Source: Variovorax sp. 54 (GTDB taxonomy: Bacteria > Pseudomonadota > Gammaproteobacteria > Burkholderiales > Burkholderiaceae_C). From it: 64,000 nucleotides of DNA. Shown piece after piece: positions 8,255-17,352 of the stretch; positions within the stretch are counted from its first letter, which is position 1; each line of letters opens with the position of its first letter. The position numbers and the translations under genes were made by a program. The notes beneath the pieces were generated by a model. It saw nothing but the letters and a program-made list of their open reading frames with translations, did not search any database and had not been told where the DNA came from. Location of the stretch: assembly GCF_002754375.1 (NCBI RefSeq), contig NZ_PEFF01000001.1, positions 3,737,501 to 3,801,500 on the forward strand, read 5' to 3'.

Positions 8255-9025
8255 ATGAAGAAGACAAGCAGACAAAGCGGCAACATCGTCATCGGGCTCA
8301 TCATCGGCCTGGTGCTCGGTCTGGGCGTCGCCCTGGGCATCGCGGTCTACGTCACCAAGGTGCCGATCCCGTTCGTCAACAAGACGCAACGCGGCGGTGC
8401 CGAGCAGGACGAAGCCGAAGCCCGCAAGAACCGCGACTGGGACCCGAACGCACCGCTGGCCGGCAAGGCCGGCGCGCCCAAGCCGGCCGCCACGCCACCG
8501 GCCGCCACGGCCACCGGCCCGGTCAACCCGATCACCGGCGCCCCCGTCACGGTGGCACCGGGCACGGCGCCCACCACCGTCACCCCGCCGGTCACTGCCC
8601 CCGCCCCCGTGGTGGTGGCGCCCAAGCCGGCGCGTCCCGCGCCGGTGCCGGCCGAAGCCAACGCCCTGCCGCCGTCGAACGATCCGCTGGGCGACCTCGC
8701 CCGGGCCCGCGCAGGCGGCAGCAGCACGACCACCGCGTCCGCTGCGCCGAGCCACACGGCCGCCGCACCGTCGCCGTCGGGTGCCGACCCCTTCATGTAC
8801 TTCGTGCAGGCCGGCGCCTTCCGCACCACCGACGACGCCGAGGCGCAGCGCGCCAAGCTGTCGCTGATGGGCGTCGAGGCCAAGGTCACCGAGCGCGAGC
8901 AGGCCGGTCGCACGGTCTACCGCGTGCGCGCCGGCCCGTTCAACAAGAAGGACGATGCCGACCGGCTCAAGGAACGGCTCGACGGCGGCGGTCTCGAATC
9001 GGCGCTGGTGCGCGTGCAGCGCTGA
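8255..9025 (+). CDS. SPOR-domain (FtsN-like) envelope protein
   Basis: A 256-residue inner-membrane protein with one N-terminal anchor (about residues 12-33, IVIGLIIGLVLGLGVALG), a long Pro/Ala/Thr-rich periplasmic linker, and a C-terminal SPOR domain (about residues 180-256: FYVQAGAF-like YFVQAGAFRTTDDAEAQRA, then VYRVRAGPF). SPOR domains bind denuded peptidoglycan glycans at the division septum, so a role in cell division is likely. The start at 8255 keeps the anchor at the N-terminus; the longer frame from 8177 lies within argS. The order argS-SPOR-dsbA is common in this bacterial family. Confidence 0.9.
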   Translation: MKKTSRQSGNIVIGLIIGLVLGLGVALGIAVYVTKVPIPFVNKTQRGGAEQDEAEARKNRDWDPNAPLAGKAGAPKPAATPPAATATGPVNPITGAPVTVAPGTAPTTVTPPVTAPAPVVVAPKPARPAPVPAEANALPPSNDPLGDLARARAGGSSTTTASAAPSHTAAAPSPSGADPFMYFVQAGAFRTTDDAEAQRAKLSLMGVEAKVTEREQAGRTVYRVRAGPFNKKDDADRLKERLDGGGLESALVRVQR

Positions 9026-9178
9026 CCAACGTCTTTCTTGAACAGCCTTTAAGCTCTCGCCCGCGCGGCATCTGCCGCACGCTGTTTTGTCAATTCCAGC
9101 GCCTCGGGCGCGCCGCCGACGGGGAACTCCCGGCAGCGCGCCGGCTCTGTCTGCGGTACCCACAGGAGAACCTTTTCC

Positions 9179-9823
9179 ATGAAACGTCGTGACTTTTCGC
9201 TGGCCGCCACTTCGATCGGGCTGCTTTCGCTGGCTGCCGTTCCGGCACACGCCCAGCGCGCCCCCAAGGCCGGCACCGACTTCCTCGTGCTCGACAAGCG
9301 CGTGCCGGTCGATGCAGCGGCCGGCAAGGTCGAGGTGGTCGAGTTCTTCTCGTACAACTGCCCGCATTGCAACGACTTCGAGCCCTCGCTCGAAGCCTGG
9401 GTCAAGGCAGCCCCGAAAGAAGTGGCGTTCCGTCGCATCCCGGTGCCCTTCGTGGGCAACGACGTCGAAGCCAAGCAGCGCCTGTATTTCACGCTCGAAG
9501 CCATGGGCAAGCTGGAGGAATACCACTCGAAGGTGTTCGCCGCGATTCACGCGCAGCGCCAGAACCTGAACGGCGAAGCCAACATCCAGGCCTGGGCCGA
9601 GCGTGCCGGCCTCGACGGTGCCAAGTTCAAGGAAACATTTGCGTCCTTCGGCGTGGCCAGCAAGGCCCGCCGCGCAGCGCAACAGACCGAGGCCTACAAG
9701 GTCGCCGGCGTGCCGGCCCTGGCCGTGGCAGGCCGCTGGTATGTCGACGGCGAAACCGCCGGCAGCATGGCCAAGGTGCTGCAGGTCGCGACCTTCCTGA
9801 TCGGCGAAGCCAAGAAGGGCTGA
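9179..9823 (+). CDS. dsbA: Thiol:disulfide interchange protein DsbA
   Basis: A 214-residue periplasmic thioredoxin-fold oxidase that introduces disulphides into exported proteins. The signal region has an RRDF motif (residues 3-6) reminiscent of Tat signals, with cleavage near AHAQ. The active site is C61-P-H-C64 in FFSYNCPHCNDFEP, and the cis-proline loop is GVPAL near residue 178. The 153 bases before it contain no gene. It probably serves the cysteine-bearing secreted proteins seen elsewhere in this window. A terminator follows. Confidence 0.95.
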   Translation: MKRRDFSLAATSIGLLSLAAVPAHAQRAPKAGTDFLVLDKRVPVDAAAGKVEVVEFFSYNCPHCNDFEPSLEAWVKAAPKEVAFRRIPVPFVGNDVEAKQRLYFTLEAMGKLEEYHSKVFAAIHAQRQNLNGEANIQAWAERAGLDGAKFKETFASFGVASKARRAAQQTEAYKVAGVPALAVAGRWYVDGETAGSMAKVLQVATFLIGEAKKG

Positions 9824-9864
9824 CCGACCCGACGACCTGTCGACCTGGTTTTTGGGTCGAATGC

Positions 9865-9888
9865 AAGGCCCGCTTCGGCGGGCTTTTT
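9865..9888 (+). terminator. Rho-independent terminator of dsbA
   Basis: AGGCCCGC, loop TTCG, GCGGGCTT, then a run of T (9866-9888). A classic hairpin plus U tract 40 bases after the dsbA stop; it separates the argS-dsbA unit from lptA. Confidence 0.85.
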
Positions 9889-9953
9889 CATTGGCGGCGG
9901 TGGGCAATCACCGTCCCACGCATACAATGTTTCAGAGCAAGTTTCGTGCCTTT

Positions 9954-10676
9954 ATGACATTGCCCTCCATCCCCACATTCCCCACCCTTCGTCGCCTCGG
10001 CCGCCTGGCCTTCGGCGCGCTGTTGCTGGCCGGAGCCGCCTCCGGCGCCCTGGCTGAAACCGCCGACCGCACCAAGCCGATGAACATCGAGTCCGACTCG
10101 ATGCGCTACGACGACCTGAAACAGACCAGCGTGTTCACCGGCAATGTGCTGGTCACGAAGGGCACGATCATCATCCGCGGTGCGCGGCTGGACGTGCGCC
10201 AGGACGCCGAGGGCTACCAGTACGGCGTGGTCACGGCGGCGCCCGGCAAGCTGGCCTATTACAAGCAGAAGCGCAACGCCGGCGACGAGTGGATCGAGGG
10301 CGAGTCGGAAGTCATCGAGTACGACAGCCGCGCCGACAACGTCAAGTTCATCCGCCGCGCCGTCATGCGCCGGCTGATCGGTGCCACGGCCAATGACGAG
10401 AGCAGCGGTGCGCTGATCGTCTACGACCAGAGCAACGACACCTACACCGTCAACGGTTCCCTCGTGCCGCCGAACGCCGGCGTCTCGGCGGGCGGCGGCG
10501 GTCGCGTCAAGGCCATCCTTACGCCGAAGGCCACGCCGGCCCCGGCGGCAGGCGGTGCCGCACCGGCAGCGGGCGGCAAGAAGCCCGCGGCCCCGGCGCC
10601 CACCCCCGCGCCCGGCGCCGGGCTGCGCCCGAGCACCACGCTGGGCGGCAGCACAGAAGGGGAAGGGCGCAAGTGA
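9954..10676 (+). CDS. lptA: Lipopolysaccharide transport periplasmic protein LptA
   Basis: A 240-residue OstA/LptA protein, part of the periplasmic bridge that carries LPS to the outer membrane. The signal peptide ends near ALAE; the LptA jelly-roll follows (PMNIESDSMRYDD, then VFTGNVLVTKGTIIIRGARLDV). A Pro/Ala-rich tail from about residue 190 is longer than in E. coli LptA. The start is uncertain: ATG at 9954 gives a compact signal peptide, and an in-frame ATG at 9927 would add nine residues. Its last codon overlaps the GTG start of lptB (GTGA). lptC and the kds genes, often just upstream, are absent. Confidence 0.9.
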   Translation: MTLPSIPTFPTLRRLGRLAFGALLLAGAASGALAETADRTKPMNIESDSMRYDDLKQTSVFTGNVLVTKGTIIIRGARLDVRQDAEGYQYGVVTAAPGKLAYYKQKRNAGDEWIEGESEVIEYDSRADNVKFIRRAVMRRLIGATANDESSGALIVYDQSNDTYTVNGSLVPPNAGVSAGGGGRVKAILTPKATPAPAAGGAAPAAGGKKPAAPAPTPAPGAGLRPSTTLGGSTEGEGRK

Positions 10677-11467
10677 TCGAAACCGCAGGAACCCCGCCCG
10701 CCGACGGCGTCCCGGGCAGCCGCCTCGTGGCGCGCGGCCTCAAGAAGAGCTACGGCAGCCGCACGGTCGTCAAAGACGTCTCGCTCGATGTGCAGAAGGG
10801 CGAGGTCGTCGGACTGCTCGGCCCCAACGGCGCGGGCAAGACCACCTCGTTCTACATGATCGTCGGGCTGGTGCGCGCCGATGCCGGCGAGATCACCATC
10901 GACGGCGAGCCCATCGCCCACATGCCCATTCACCGCCGCGCGCGCATGGGCCTGAGCTACCTGCCGCAGGAAGCCTCGATCTTCCGCAAGCTCACGGTCG
11001 AGGAAAACGTGCGTGCCGTGCTCGAGCTGCAGCGCGAGCCCGACGCCAACGGCCGTCTGGTGGCGCTGTCCAAGCAGCACATCGACGAGCGACTGACGGA
11101 TCTGCTGGCCGACCTGCGCGTCGACCACCTGCGCGATTCGCCCGCGCTCGCGCTGTCGGGCGGCGAGCGCCGCCGCGTCGAGATTGCGCGCGCGCTGGCC
11201 ACCCAGCCGCGCTTCATCCTGCTGGACGAGCCCTTTGCCGGCATCGACCCGATCGCGGTGATCGAGATCCAGCGGATCATCAGTTTCCTGAAGGAGCGCG
11301 GCATCGGCGTGCTCATCACCGACCACAACGTGCGTGAAACGCTGGGCATCTGCGATCACGCGTTCATCATCAGCGACGGGCACGTGCTGGCACAAGGCAC
11401 ACCCTCGGAGATCGTCGACAACGCCGAGGTACGCAGGGTGTACCTGGGCGAGCACTTCCGCATGTAA
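10673..11467 (+). CDS. lptB: LPS export ABC transporter ATP-binding protein LptB
   Basis: A 264-residue ABC ATPase that powers LPS extraction from the inner membrane by LptFG. Walker A GPNGAGKTT begins at residue 50, the Q-loop region is LPQEASIFRKLTVEEN, the signature is LSGGE near residue 160, Walker B ends with the catalytic E186 in LLDEPFAGIDP, and the switch His is in ITDHNVRE. It starts with GTG overlapping the lptA stop by four bases, so translation is coupled. rpoN follows after 17 bases. Confidence 0.95.
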   Translation: MIETAGTPPADGVPGSRLVARGLKKSYGSRTVVKDVSLDVQKGEVVGLLGPNGAGKTTSFYMIVGLVRADAGEITIDGEPIAHMPIHRRARMGLSYLPQEASIFRKLTVEENVRAVLELQREPDANGRLVALSKQHIDERLTDLLADLRVDHLRDSPALALSGGERRRVEIARALATQPRFILLDEPFAGIDPIAVIEIQRIISFLKERGIGVLITDHNVRETLGICDHAFIISDGHVLAQGTPSEIVDNAEVRRVYLGEHFRM

Positions 11468-11484
11468 GGGAGGGGCGCGTCCTC

Positions 11485-13077
11485 ATGAAGCAAGGGCTGT
11501 CCCTTCGCGTCTCGCAGCATCTGGCGCTCACGCCACAGCTGCAGCAGTCCATTCGCCTGCTCCAACTCTCCACGCTCGAACTGAGCCAGGAGGTGGAGCA
11601 GATGCTGGACGAGAACCCGTTCCTCGAACGCACCGCGGAAGAAGCCGCGCGCGAGGAGTTCGGGCTCGATGCTGTCGACACGCCCGTGCCACGCGACGAC
11701 GGTGGTGACACCGGCGAGGGCGATTTCGCCCCGGCGCCGACCCCCAGCGCGACGACCACTTCGAGCGAGACCACGTCCACGCCCGACTCCGACGGCCCCG
11801 CCGCCGAGATCACCGAGCGCGAGCCCGACTGGGAGGGCGACGGCACCGTCGAGATGGCGCCCGACGACAGCGAGTGGGGCAGCGACGCACCCGCACGCCA
11901 GAACAACCTGGGCGACGACGAGCGTGCCGACGCCACCGAACTCGCGCGCAGCCAGGAGTCGCTGCAATCGTTCCTGCACCGCCAGGCGCTGACCCTGCGG
12001 CTCAACGAAAACGACTGCGCCGCGCTGCGCTTTTTGATCGAATCGCTCAACGACGACGGCTACCTCGAAGACTCGCTGCCTGCATTGGCCTCGGGCCTGG
12101 CGGGCGATGACAACGACCAGTTCGACGACCTGGTGCACCACTTCCAGGTGGCGCTCGGCCTGCTGCAGAGCCTGGAGCCGGCCGGTGTGGGCGCGCGCGA
12201 CCTCGGCGAATGCCTGAGCATCCAGCTGAAGGCGCTCGCGAACGAAGACGAGACCGAGGCCGAAGCGCTCGTGCGCAAGACCGCCATCGCGATCTGCAAG
12301 CAGCCGATGGAGCTGCTCGCGCGGCGCGACTTCAAGCGCCTGGCCACGCTCACGCGCACCAACGAAGAGCTGGTGCGCTCGGCGCTGCAGATCATTGCGC
12401 GCCTGGAGCCCAAGCCGGGCCGCCGTTTTGTCGACGTCGAGCGCAACATCGTCGTGCCCGACGTGATCGTCACCAAGACGGGCCGCGGCACCAACATCAA
12501 GTTCCGCGTCATGCTGAACCCCGAGGTGATGCCGCGCCTGCGCGTGCACGACATCTACGCCGGCGCGCTCAAGTCGCACAAGGGCGAGGGCAGCCAGGCG
12601 CTGTCGCAGCGGCTGCAGGAGGCGCGCTGGTTCATCAAGAACATCCAGCAGCGCTTCGACACCATCCTGCGCGTGAGCAACGCGATCGTCGAGCGGCAGA
12701 AGAGCTACTTCGTGCACGGCGAGCTGGCGATGCGCCCGCTGGTGCTGCGCGAGATCGCCGACGAACTGGGCCTGCACGAATCGACGATCTCGCGCGTGAC
12801 CACGGCCAAGTACATGTCGACGCCCTTCGGCACGGTCGAGCTCAAGTACTTCTTCGGTTCGGCGCTGGGCACCGAGACCGGCGGCAACGCGTCGAGCACG
12901 GCAGTGCGCGCGCTGATCAAGCAGTTCGTGAGCTCCGAGAGCATCAAGAAGCCGCTGTCCGACAGCCAGATTTCCGAGATGCTGAAGGAGCAGGGCATCG
13001 AGTGCGCGCGCCGCACCGTGGCCAAGTACCGCGAAGCGCTGCGCATCGCGCCCGCCAACCTGCGCAAGGCCCTGTAG
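11485..13077 (+). CDS. rpoN: RNA polymerase sigma-54 factor
   Basis: A 530-residue sigma-54. Region I at the N-terminus is Gln/Leu-rich (LTPQLQQSIRLLQLSTLEL), region II is a long acidic stretch (about residues 60-150), the core-binding domain follows, and the C-terminal RpoN box ARRTVAKYRE lies near residues 508-517. It directs RNA polymerase to -24/-12 promoters and needs enhancer-binding ATPases. It is co-transcribed with lptA-lptB. Downstream one normally expects hpf, ptsN or rapZ; here a phospholipase-D lipoprotein follows instead. Confidence 0.96.
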   Translation: MKQGLSLRVSQHLALTPQLQQSIRLLQLSTLELSQEVEQMLDENPFLERTAEEAAREEFGLDAVDTPVPRDDGGDTGEGDFAPAPTPSATTTSSETTSTPDSDGPAAEITEREPDWEGDGTVEMAPDDSEWGSDAPARQNNLGDDERADATELARSQESLQSFLHRQALTLRLNENDCAALRFLIESLNDDGYLEDSLPALASGLAGDDNDQFDDLVHHFQVALGLLQSLEPAGVGARDLGECLSIQLKALANEDETEAEALVRKTAIAICKQPMELLARRDFKRLATLTRTNEELVRSALQIIARLEPKPGRRFVDVERNIVVPDVIVTKTGRGTNIKFRVMLNPEVMPRLRVHDIYAGALKSHKGEGSQALSQRLQEARWFIKNIQQRFDTILRVSNAIVERQKSYFVHGELAMRPLVLREIADELGLHESTISRVTTAKYMSTPFGTVELKYFFGSALGTETGGNASSTAVRALIKQFVSSESIKKPLSDSQISEMLKEQGIECARRTVAKYREALRIAPANLRKAL

Positions 13078-13087
13078 AAAGCTCACG

Positions 13088-14704
13088 ATGACCCATCGCC
13101 TGCTGTCGCGCTGTGGGCATTGGGTTTTCGTCATCGCAACCGCGTTGCTGTTCACCGGCTGCGCCACGCTGCCCGACGAAGCACCGCGCGCACCCACCAA
13201 GGCCATCGCCGTCTCGGCCGACACCGCGCTCGGCAAGATCGCGCTGGCCTCGCAGCCCGACCCTGACCTCAGCGGCTTTCGCCTCATGCCCGGCGGCGAC
13301 TTCGCCTTCGACACGCGGCTGCAGCTCGCGCGCCGCGCGCAGCGCACGCTCGACGTGCAGTACTACCAGATCGAGAACGACGAGACCGGCCGCTACCTGC
13401 TGCGCACCCTGCGCGATGCCGCCCAGCGCGGCGTGCGCGTGCGCCTGTTGATGGACGACCTGTACACGTCCGGCGAAGACGAGCTGCTGCTCGGTCTGGC
13501 CGCCACGCCGAACGTGGAGCTGCGCCTGTTCAACCCGTTCCCGGCCGGGCGCGGCAGCCTGCTCAAGCGCTTCACCGCGTCGCTGTTCGACTTCAGCCGC
13601 GTCAACCGCCGCATGCACAACAAGCTCTTCATCGCCGACGGCGCGATGGCGGTGGCGGGCGGGCGCAACATCGGCAACCAGTACTTCAGGCGCACCTCGG
13701 GCCAGAACTTCATCGACCTCGACACCTTCGTCACGGGCGCGCTGATCCCGCGCCTGGGCGTGCTGTTCGACCAGTACTGGAACAGCCCGCACGTGCGCCC
13801 GATCGGCTCGGTCGTGCGCTCCGACCTGCCGCGCGAAGAACTGCAGCGCCGCTTCGACGTCGCCACCGGCCCCGACACCACGCCGCCGCCGCCCAAGCCC
13901 GCGCCCAACGACCTGCTCGGCTACAGCCCCGTGGCCGACGACCTCGACGCCGGCAAGCTCGGCCTGATCTGGACCACCGCCGAGGCCTACGCCGATTCGC
14001 CCGACCGCGTGATCGGCAAGACCGCGTCGTATGGCGGCGTGCCGCTGCTCGACGTGGACAGCGTGCGCTACAACGTGGTCGAGCAGATGCGCCGCGCGCG
14101 CAGCGAGGTGACGCTGGTCTCGCCCTACCTGATCCCCGGTGCGTCGGGGCTGGAGGTGATGCGCGAGATCCGCGGGCGCAACGTGAAGATCAGCGTGGTC
14201 ACCAACTCGCTTGCTGCCACCGACGAACCGCTGGTCCACACCGCCTACCGCCGCTACCGCGCCGACATGCTCGCGCTGGGCGCCGACCTGTACGAGCTGA
14301 GTTCCGCGCGCACGCGGCGCAGCGTGCGGCTGGGTTTGTTCGGCACGTCGGTGGGCCGGCTGCACGCCAAGTCGGCGGTGATCGACCAGCGCATCCTGTT
14401 CGTCGGCTCGATGAATTTCGATCCGCGTTCCGAGGTCCACAACACCGAGATCGGCCTGTTCATCCGCAGTCCCGAGATGGCGCAGCAGACCTTGAAGCTG
14501 CTCGACGTGCTCAAGCAGCAGGGCGCCTACCGGCTGCGTTTTGCCGAAGGCAGCGATGCGGGCGCGAGCGGCTCGCGGCGCATCGAGTGGGTCAGCGAGG
14601 AAGGCGGCAAGACCACCGTGCTGCACGAAGAACCCGACTCGGGTTTCTGGGACCGCACCATGCTCGAGCTGCTGTCGCCACTCACGCCGGAGAGCCTGCT
14701 GTAG
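13088..14704 (+). CDS. Phospholipase D-family lipoprotein (cardiolipin synthase-like)
   Basis: A 538-residue protein with a lipoprotein signal (LLFTGC, lipidated Cys25) and two HKD motifs of the phospholipase D superfamily: HNKLFIADG near residue 177 and HAKSAVIDQRILFVGSMNFDPRS near residue 426. Both catalytic His/Lys/Asp sets are present, so it should be active as a phosphatidyltransferase or phosphodiesterase. Cardiolipin synthase ClsC-type enzymes share this layout, but the lipobox puts this one on the periplasmic side. It begins 10 bases after rpoN and may be read through from it. Confidence 0.85.
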   Translation: MTHRLLSRCGHWVFVIATALLFTGCATLPDEAPRAPTKAIAVSADTALGKIALASQPDPDLSGFRLMPGGDFAFDTRLQLARRAQRTLDVQYYQIENDETGRYLLRTLRDAAQRGVRVRLLMDDLYTSGEDELLLGLAATPNVELRLFNPFPAGRGSLLKRFTASLFDFSRVNRRMHNKLFIADGAMAVAGGRNIGNQYFRRTSGQNFIDLDTFVTGALIPRLGVLFDQYWNSPHVRPIGSVVRSDLPREELQRRFDVATGPDTTPPPPKPAPNDLLGYSPVADDLDAGKLGLIWTTAEAYADSPDRVIGKTASYGGVPLLDVDSVRYNVVEQMRRARSEVTLVSPYLIPGASGLEVMREIRGRNVKISVVTNSLAATDEPLVHTAYRRYRADMLALGADLYELSSARTRRSVRLGLFGTSVGRLHAKSAVIDQRILFVGSMNFDPRSEVHNTEIGLFIRSPEMAQQTLKLLDVLKQQGAYRLRFAEGSDAGASGSRRIEWVSEEGGKTTVLHEEPDSGFWDRTMLELLSPLTPESLL

Positions 14705-14708
14705 CTCC

Positions 14709-15353
14709 TTAGGTGCCGCGCACCGCCGACCACACGAGCCGCAGGCCCAGCAGGCCCATCACGCCGCCGGCGGCGCGGTCGATCCAGGTCTTGTAGCGCA
14801 GGTAGGCCGCACGCGGCGCGGCCGAGGACAGCGCCAGCGCAACGATCGCGTACCAGCCCGTCTCGATGCAGAAGATCACGGCCGGCACCGCGAGCGCCAG
14901 CACCAATGGCACCTCGCGCGGCAAAAAGGCCGCGAAGATGCTCGCGTACACCACCGCCGTCTTCGGGTTGCTGACCTGCGTGGCCAGGCCGAGCAGGAAG
15001 GTGCGTCCGCTGCGGCCCTGGCCGCGCGGCGAGGCGTCCGTATCGGGCGTGATCGCGAGCGGCTGGCGCGCGCCGCGCCAGATGCGAAAGCCCAGGTAGA
15101 TCAGGTAGGCGCCGCCGAAGGCCTTGATCGCGAGGTACAGCCCCGGCACCGCGAGGAACGCCGCCTGCAGCCCGGCCAGCGCCGCGATGGAGAACGCCAG
15201 CCCGCCGGCGCCCATGCCCAGGGCCGCCGCCAACCCGTCGCTGCGCGAGGCCACGGCGGTGCGCGCCACCATCACGAAACTCGGGCCCGGGCTCATCGCG
15301 CCGACGGTCATGGCGCCGGCGATGCCGAGCAGGGAAAGGGAGGTGTCCATCAT
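14709..15353 (-). CDS. LysE/RhtB-family amino-acid exporter
   Basis: A 214-residue membrane protein with about six helices, from the LysE superfamily that exports amino acids such as lysine, threonine or homoserine lactone. The N-terminal GAMSPGPSFVMVARTAVASRSDGLAAALGMG stretch (in pieces: SPGPSF and GLAAALG) and QVSNPKTAVVYASIFAAF in the middle are family marks. The first ATG (15353) has an AGGAG site 7 bases upstream. It ends five bases from the convergent phospholipase-D gene and is the last gene of a minus-strand group that includes two YceI proteins. Confidence 0.9.
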   Translation of the reverse strand: MMDTSLSLLGIAGAMTVGAMSPGPSFVMVARTAVASRSDGLAAALGMGAGGLAFSIAALAGLQAAFLAVPGLYLAIKAFGGAYLIYLGFRIWRGARQPLAITPDTDASPRGQGRSGRTFLLGLATQVSNPKTAVVYASIFAAFLPREVPLVLALAVPAVIFCIETGWYAIVALALSSAAPRAAYLRYKTWIDRAAGGVMGLLGLRLVWSAVRGT

Positions 15354-15375
15354 CGAGCGGCTCCTGGCGTCGCCG

Positions 15376-16011
15376 TCATTGCTGCACGTTCACGGCCTCG
15401 ACCTGCACCAGCAGCTTCACCTTGTTCTCGAAGCCGAAGTTCAGGCCCCAGGTGATGCCCCAGTCGCTGCGCTGCACGGTGGCCTCGAAGTCGCCGCCGC
15501 AGACCTGGCGGTTGATGAGCGGGTTCAGGTAGCAGTTGAAGCGCACGGCCTTCAGCGTCACCGGCTTGGTCTGGCCCATGAGCGTGAGCGTGCCGGGCAC
15601 GTCGGTCACCTTGTCGCCGCTGATGTCGATGCGCTCGGCCACGAAGCGGCCGGTGGGGAATTCGGCCACGTTGAAGAAGTCCTTGCTCTGCACGTGGCGG
15701 TTGAGCAGGTCGACGCCGGTGTTGATGGAGCTGATGTCCATCGTGATGTCGACCTTGCCGCCGGTGCCGCTGCCGTCGATCTGCACCGAGCCGTCCTTGG
15801 TGCTGAAGCGGCCGCGGTTGGTGGTGGTGCCGTAGTGGCCCATCTCGTACATCACGAAGGTGTGGGTCGGGTCGATCACGTAGCTGGCGTTTTTGACCGG
15901 CCCGCCCGCGGGCTTGGCGGCCACGGCCGGGGCGGTGTACTCCTGGGCCTGCGCGTTGGCAAACGGGACGGCCGCGACCGACAGCACCGAGGCAAGGAGC
16001 AGCGTCTTCAT
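15376..16011 (-). CDS. YceI-family periplasmic protein (first copy)
   Basis: A 211-residue secreted lipocalin-like YceI protein. After the signal peptide (MKTLLLASVLSVAAVPFANA) the YceI beta-barrel follows: YVIDPTHTFVMYEMGHYG, then FSTKDGSVQID, and NPLINRQVCGGDFEATVQRSDWGI near the C-terminus. The family binds long isoprenoid chains (polyprenyl or ubiquinone precursors). An in-frame ATG at 16032 would add seven residues; no ribosome site favours either. It lies 53 bases from a second YceI gene, and lysE follows after 22 bases. Confidence 0.9.
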   Translation of the reverse strand: MKTLLLASVLSVAAVPFANAQAQEYTAPAVAAKPAGGPVKNASYVIDPTHTFVMYEMGHYGTTTNRGRFSTKDGSVQIDGSGTGGKVDITMDISSINTGVDLLNRHVQSKDFFNVAEFPTGRFVAERIDISGDKVTDVPGTLTLMGQTKPVTLKAVRFNCYLNPLINRQVCGGDFEATVQRSDWGITWGLNFGFENKVKLLVQVEAVNVQQ

Positions 16012-16064
16012 GGCAATGGGTGTGTGGGTCATGGGAGGGTGAAAAGAGAGAAGGGGGGGCCGTG

Positions 16065-16658
16065 TCACAGCGGCCCGAGGCCCGTGAGCGTCAGCTTGAA
16101 GCGCACCTGCACCTCGTTGCCGACCACCGAGGTGTCGGTCCATTCGCCGTCGCCGACCTTGTAGTCGAGGCGCTGGATCGTGAGGGTGCCCGTGGCGACC
16201 GAATAGGCGCCGCCCGACGACGTGATGCTCACCGGCACCGTCACGACCTTGCTGACGCCCTTGATGGTGAGCTTGCCGGCCATCTCGAAGCGGCCCTCGC
16301 CCAGCGCCTTGATGGCGGTCGAGCGGAAGCTGGCCTGCGGGAAATGCGCGGTGTCGAACCAGGTCGGCTTGGGCAGCTCGGCATCGCTCATCGGGATGCC
16401 GAAGCCGGCGCTGGCGGTGTCAATCTGCAGCACGACCGAGCCGCCCTCGGGCTTCTTCGGATCGAAGGCGACCTGCGCGTCGAAGCGCTTGAAGCTGCCT
16501 TCCACCGGCACGCCCATCTGCTTGCTGACGAAGGCGATCTGGCTCTTCTCGGGCACCAGCTTGGTGGTGGCCGGCATCGGCTCGGCCGCGGCGTGCAGCG
16601 CGAGGCCGAAGAGGGCGGCGGCGCCGCAAAGAAGACGGGACAAAAGACGCGTCGTCAT
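16065..16658 (-). CDS. YceI-family periplasmic protein (second copy)
   Basis: A 197-residue YceI protein with a signal peptide ending at HAAAE and the barrel after it (LVPEKSQIAFVSKQMGVPVEGSF, FDTAHFPQASFRSTAIKALG). It is only distantly similar to the neighbouring copy. Its start codon overlaps the stop of the cytochrome b561 gene (ATGA), so the two are translationally coupled. The same pairing, YceI with the b561-type YceJ, is known from many proteobacteria and suggests that YceI carries a quinone-like lipid for the cytochrome. Confidence 0.92.
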   Translation of the reverse strand: MTTRLLSRLLCGAAALFGLALHAAAEPMPATTKLVPEKSQIAFVSKQMGVPVEGSFKRFDAQVAFDPKKPEGGSVVLQIDTASAGFGIPMSDAELPKPTWFDTAHFPQASFRSTAIKALGEGRFEMAGKLTIKGVSKVVTVPVSITSSGGAYSVATGTLTIQRLDYKVGDGEWTDTSVVGNEVQVRFKLTLTGLGPL

Positions 16659-17302
16659 CCGGCGGATTCCTTGTGTGGCGCGGGCCACATGCGTTGCAAC
16701 AGACCGTCGCGGTCGATCCAGTGGTGCTTGAGCGCCGCCGCCACGTGCAGCAGCGTGACGCCGGCCAGCAGGAAGGCGCTGCGCTGGTGCAGCGGCTTGA
16801 GCACGGCCTCGGCGAAGTCCTTGTCGACCGCCACCAGGTCGGGCAGCGGCAGCAGGCCGAACCACACGACCGGCACGCCCATGCCCGCGCTGTAGGCCCA
16901 GCCGAACAGCGGGACCGCGAAGAACAGCAGGTACATCAGCGCATGGCTGATGCGGTGGGCGGCTCGCTGCCAGGTCGGCATGGCCGCCAGCACCCGCGCC
17001 GACAGCGGCGGCGGGCGGTGCGTGAGGCGCCACAGCAGCCGCAGCGCCGACAGCAGGAGGATGGTGATGCCGGCCCACTTGTGCCAGCTGTAGAGCTTCA
17101 GGCGCTGCGGCGAAAAGGGCAGGCCCGTCATGTAGAGCCCGACGCCGAGCGAGCCGACGATCATCGCCGCGAGCAGCCAGTGCAGCAGCATCGCGACCCG
17201 CCCGTAGCGGGGCTCGCGCAGGGCGGCGGCGCCAACGGAAGGAGCGGGAAGGGGTTCGACGGGCATCGGGGCAGGGGCGGCGGCGGCCTGTGCGCGGAGC
17301 AT
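16655..17302 (-). CDS. Cytochrome b561 (YceJ/CybB-type)
   Basis: A 215-residue di-haem b membrane protein with four helices. Candidate haem ligands are the His of MLLHWLLA, the His of LYSWHKWAG, the His pair around RAAHRISHALMYLLFF, and the His of PLHQRSAFLLAGVTLLHVAAALKHHWIDRD. Such cytochromes exchange electrons between ubiquinol and periplasmic acceptors. The start at 17302 gives a 36-residue Pro/Ala-rich lead before the first helix. It overlaps the YceI gene downstream by four bases. The much longer frame upstream (to 19213) is a shadow of the histidine kinase. Confidence 0.9.
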   Translation of the reverse strand: MLRAQAAAAPAPMPVEPLPAPSVGAAALREPRYGRVAMLLHWLLAAMIVGSLGVGLYMTGLPFSPQRLKLYSWHKWAGITILLLSALRLLWRLTHRPPPLSARVLAAMPTWQRAAHRISHALMYLLFFAVPLFGWAYSAGMGVPVVWFGLLPLPDLVAVDKDFAEAVLKPLHQRSAFLLAGVTLLHVAAALKHHWIDRDGLLQRMWPAPHKESAG

Positions 17303-17352
17303 AGCTCGGAAGCGATGACACCGCAGCGGGGCGGGCCCCGTGCCGAGGGCCG

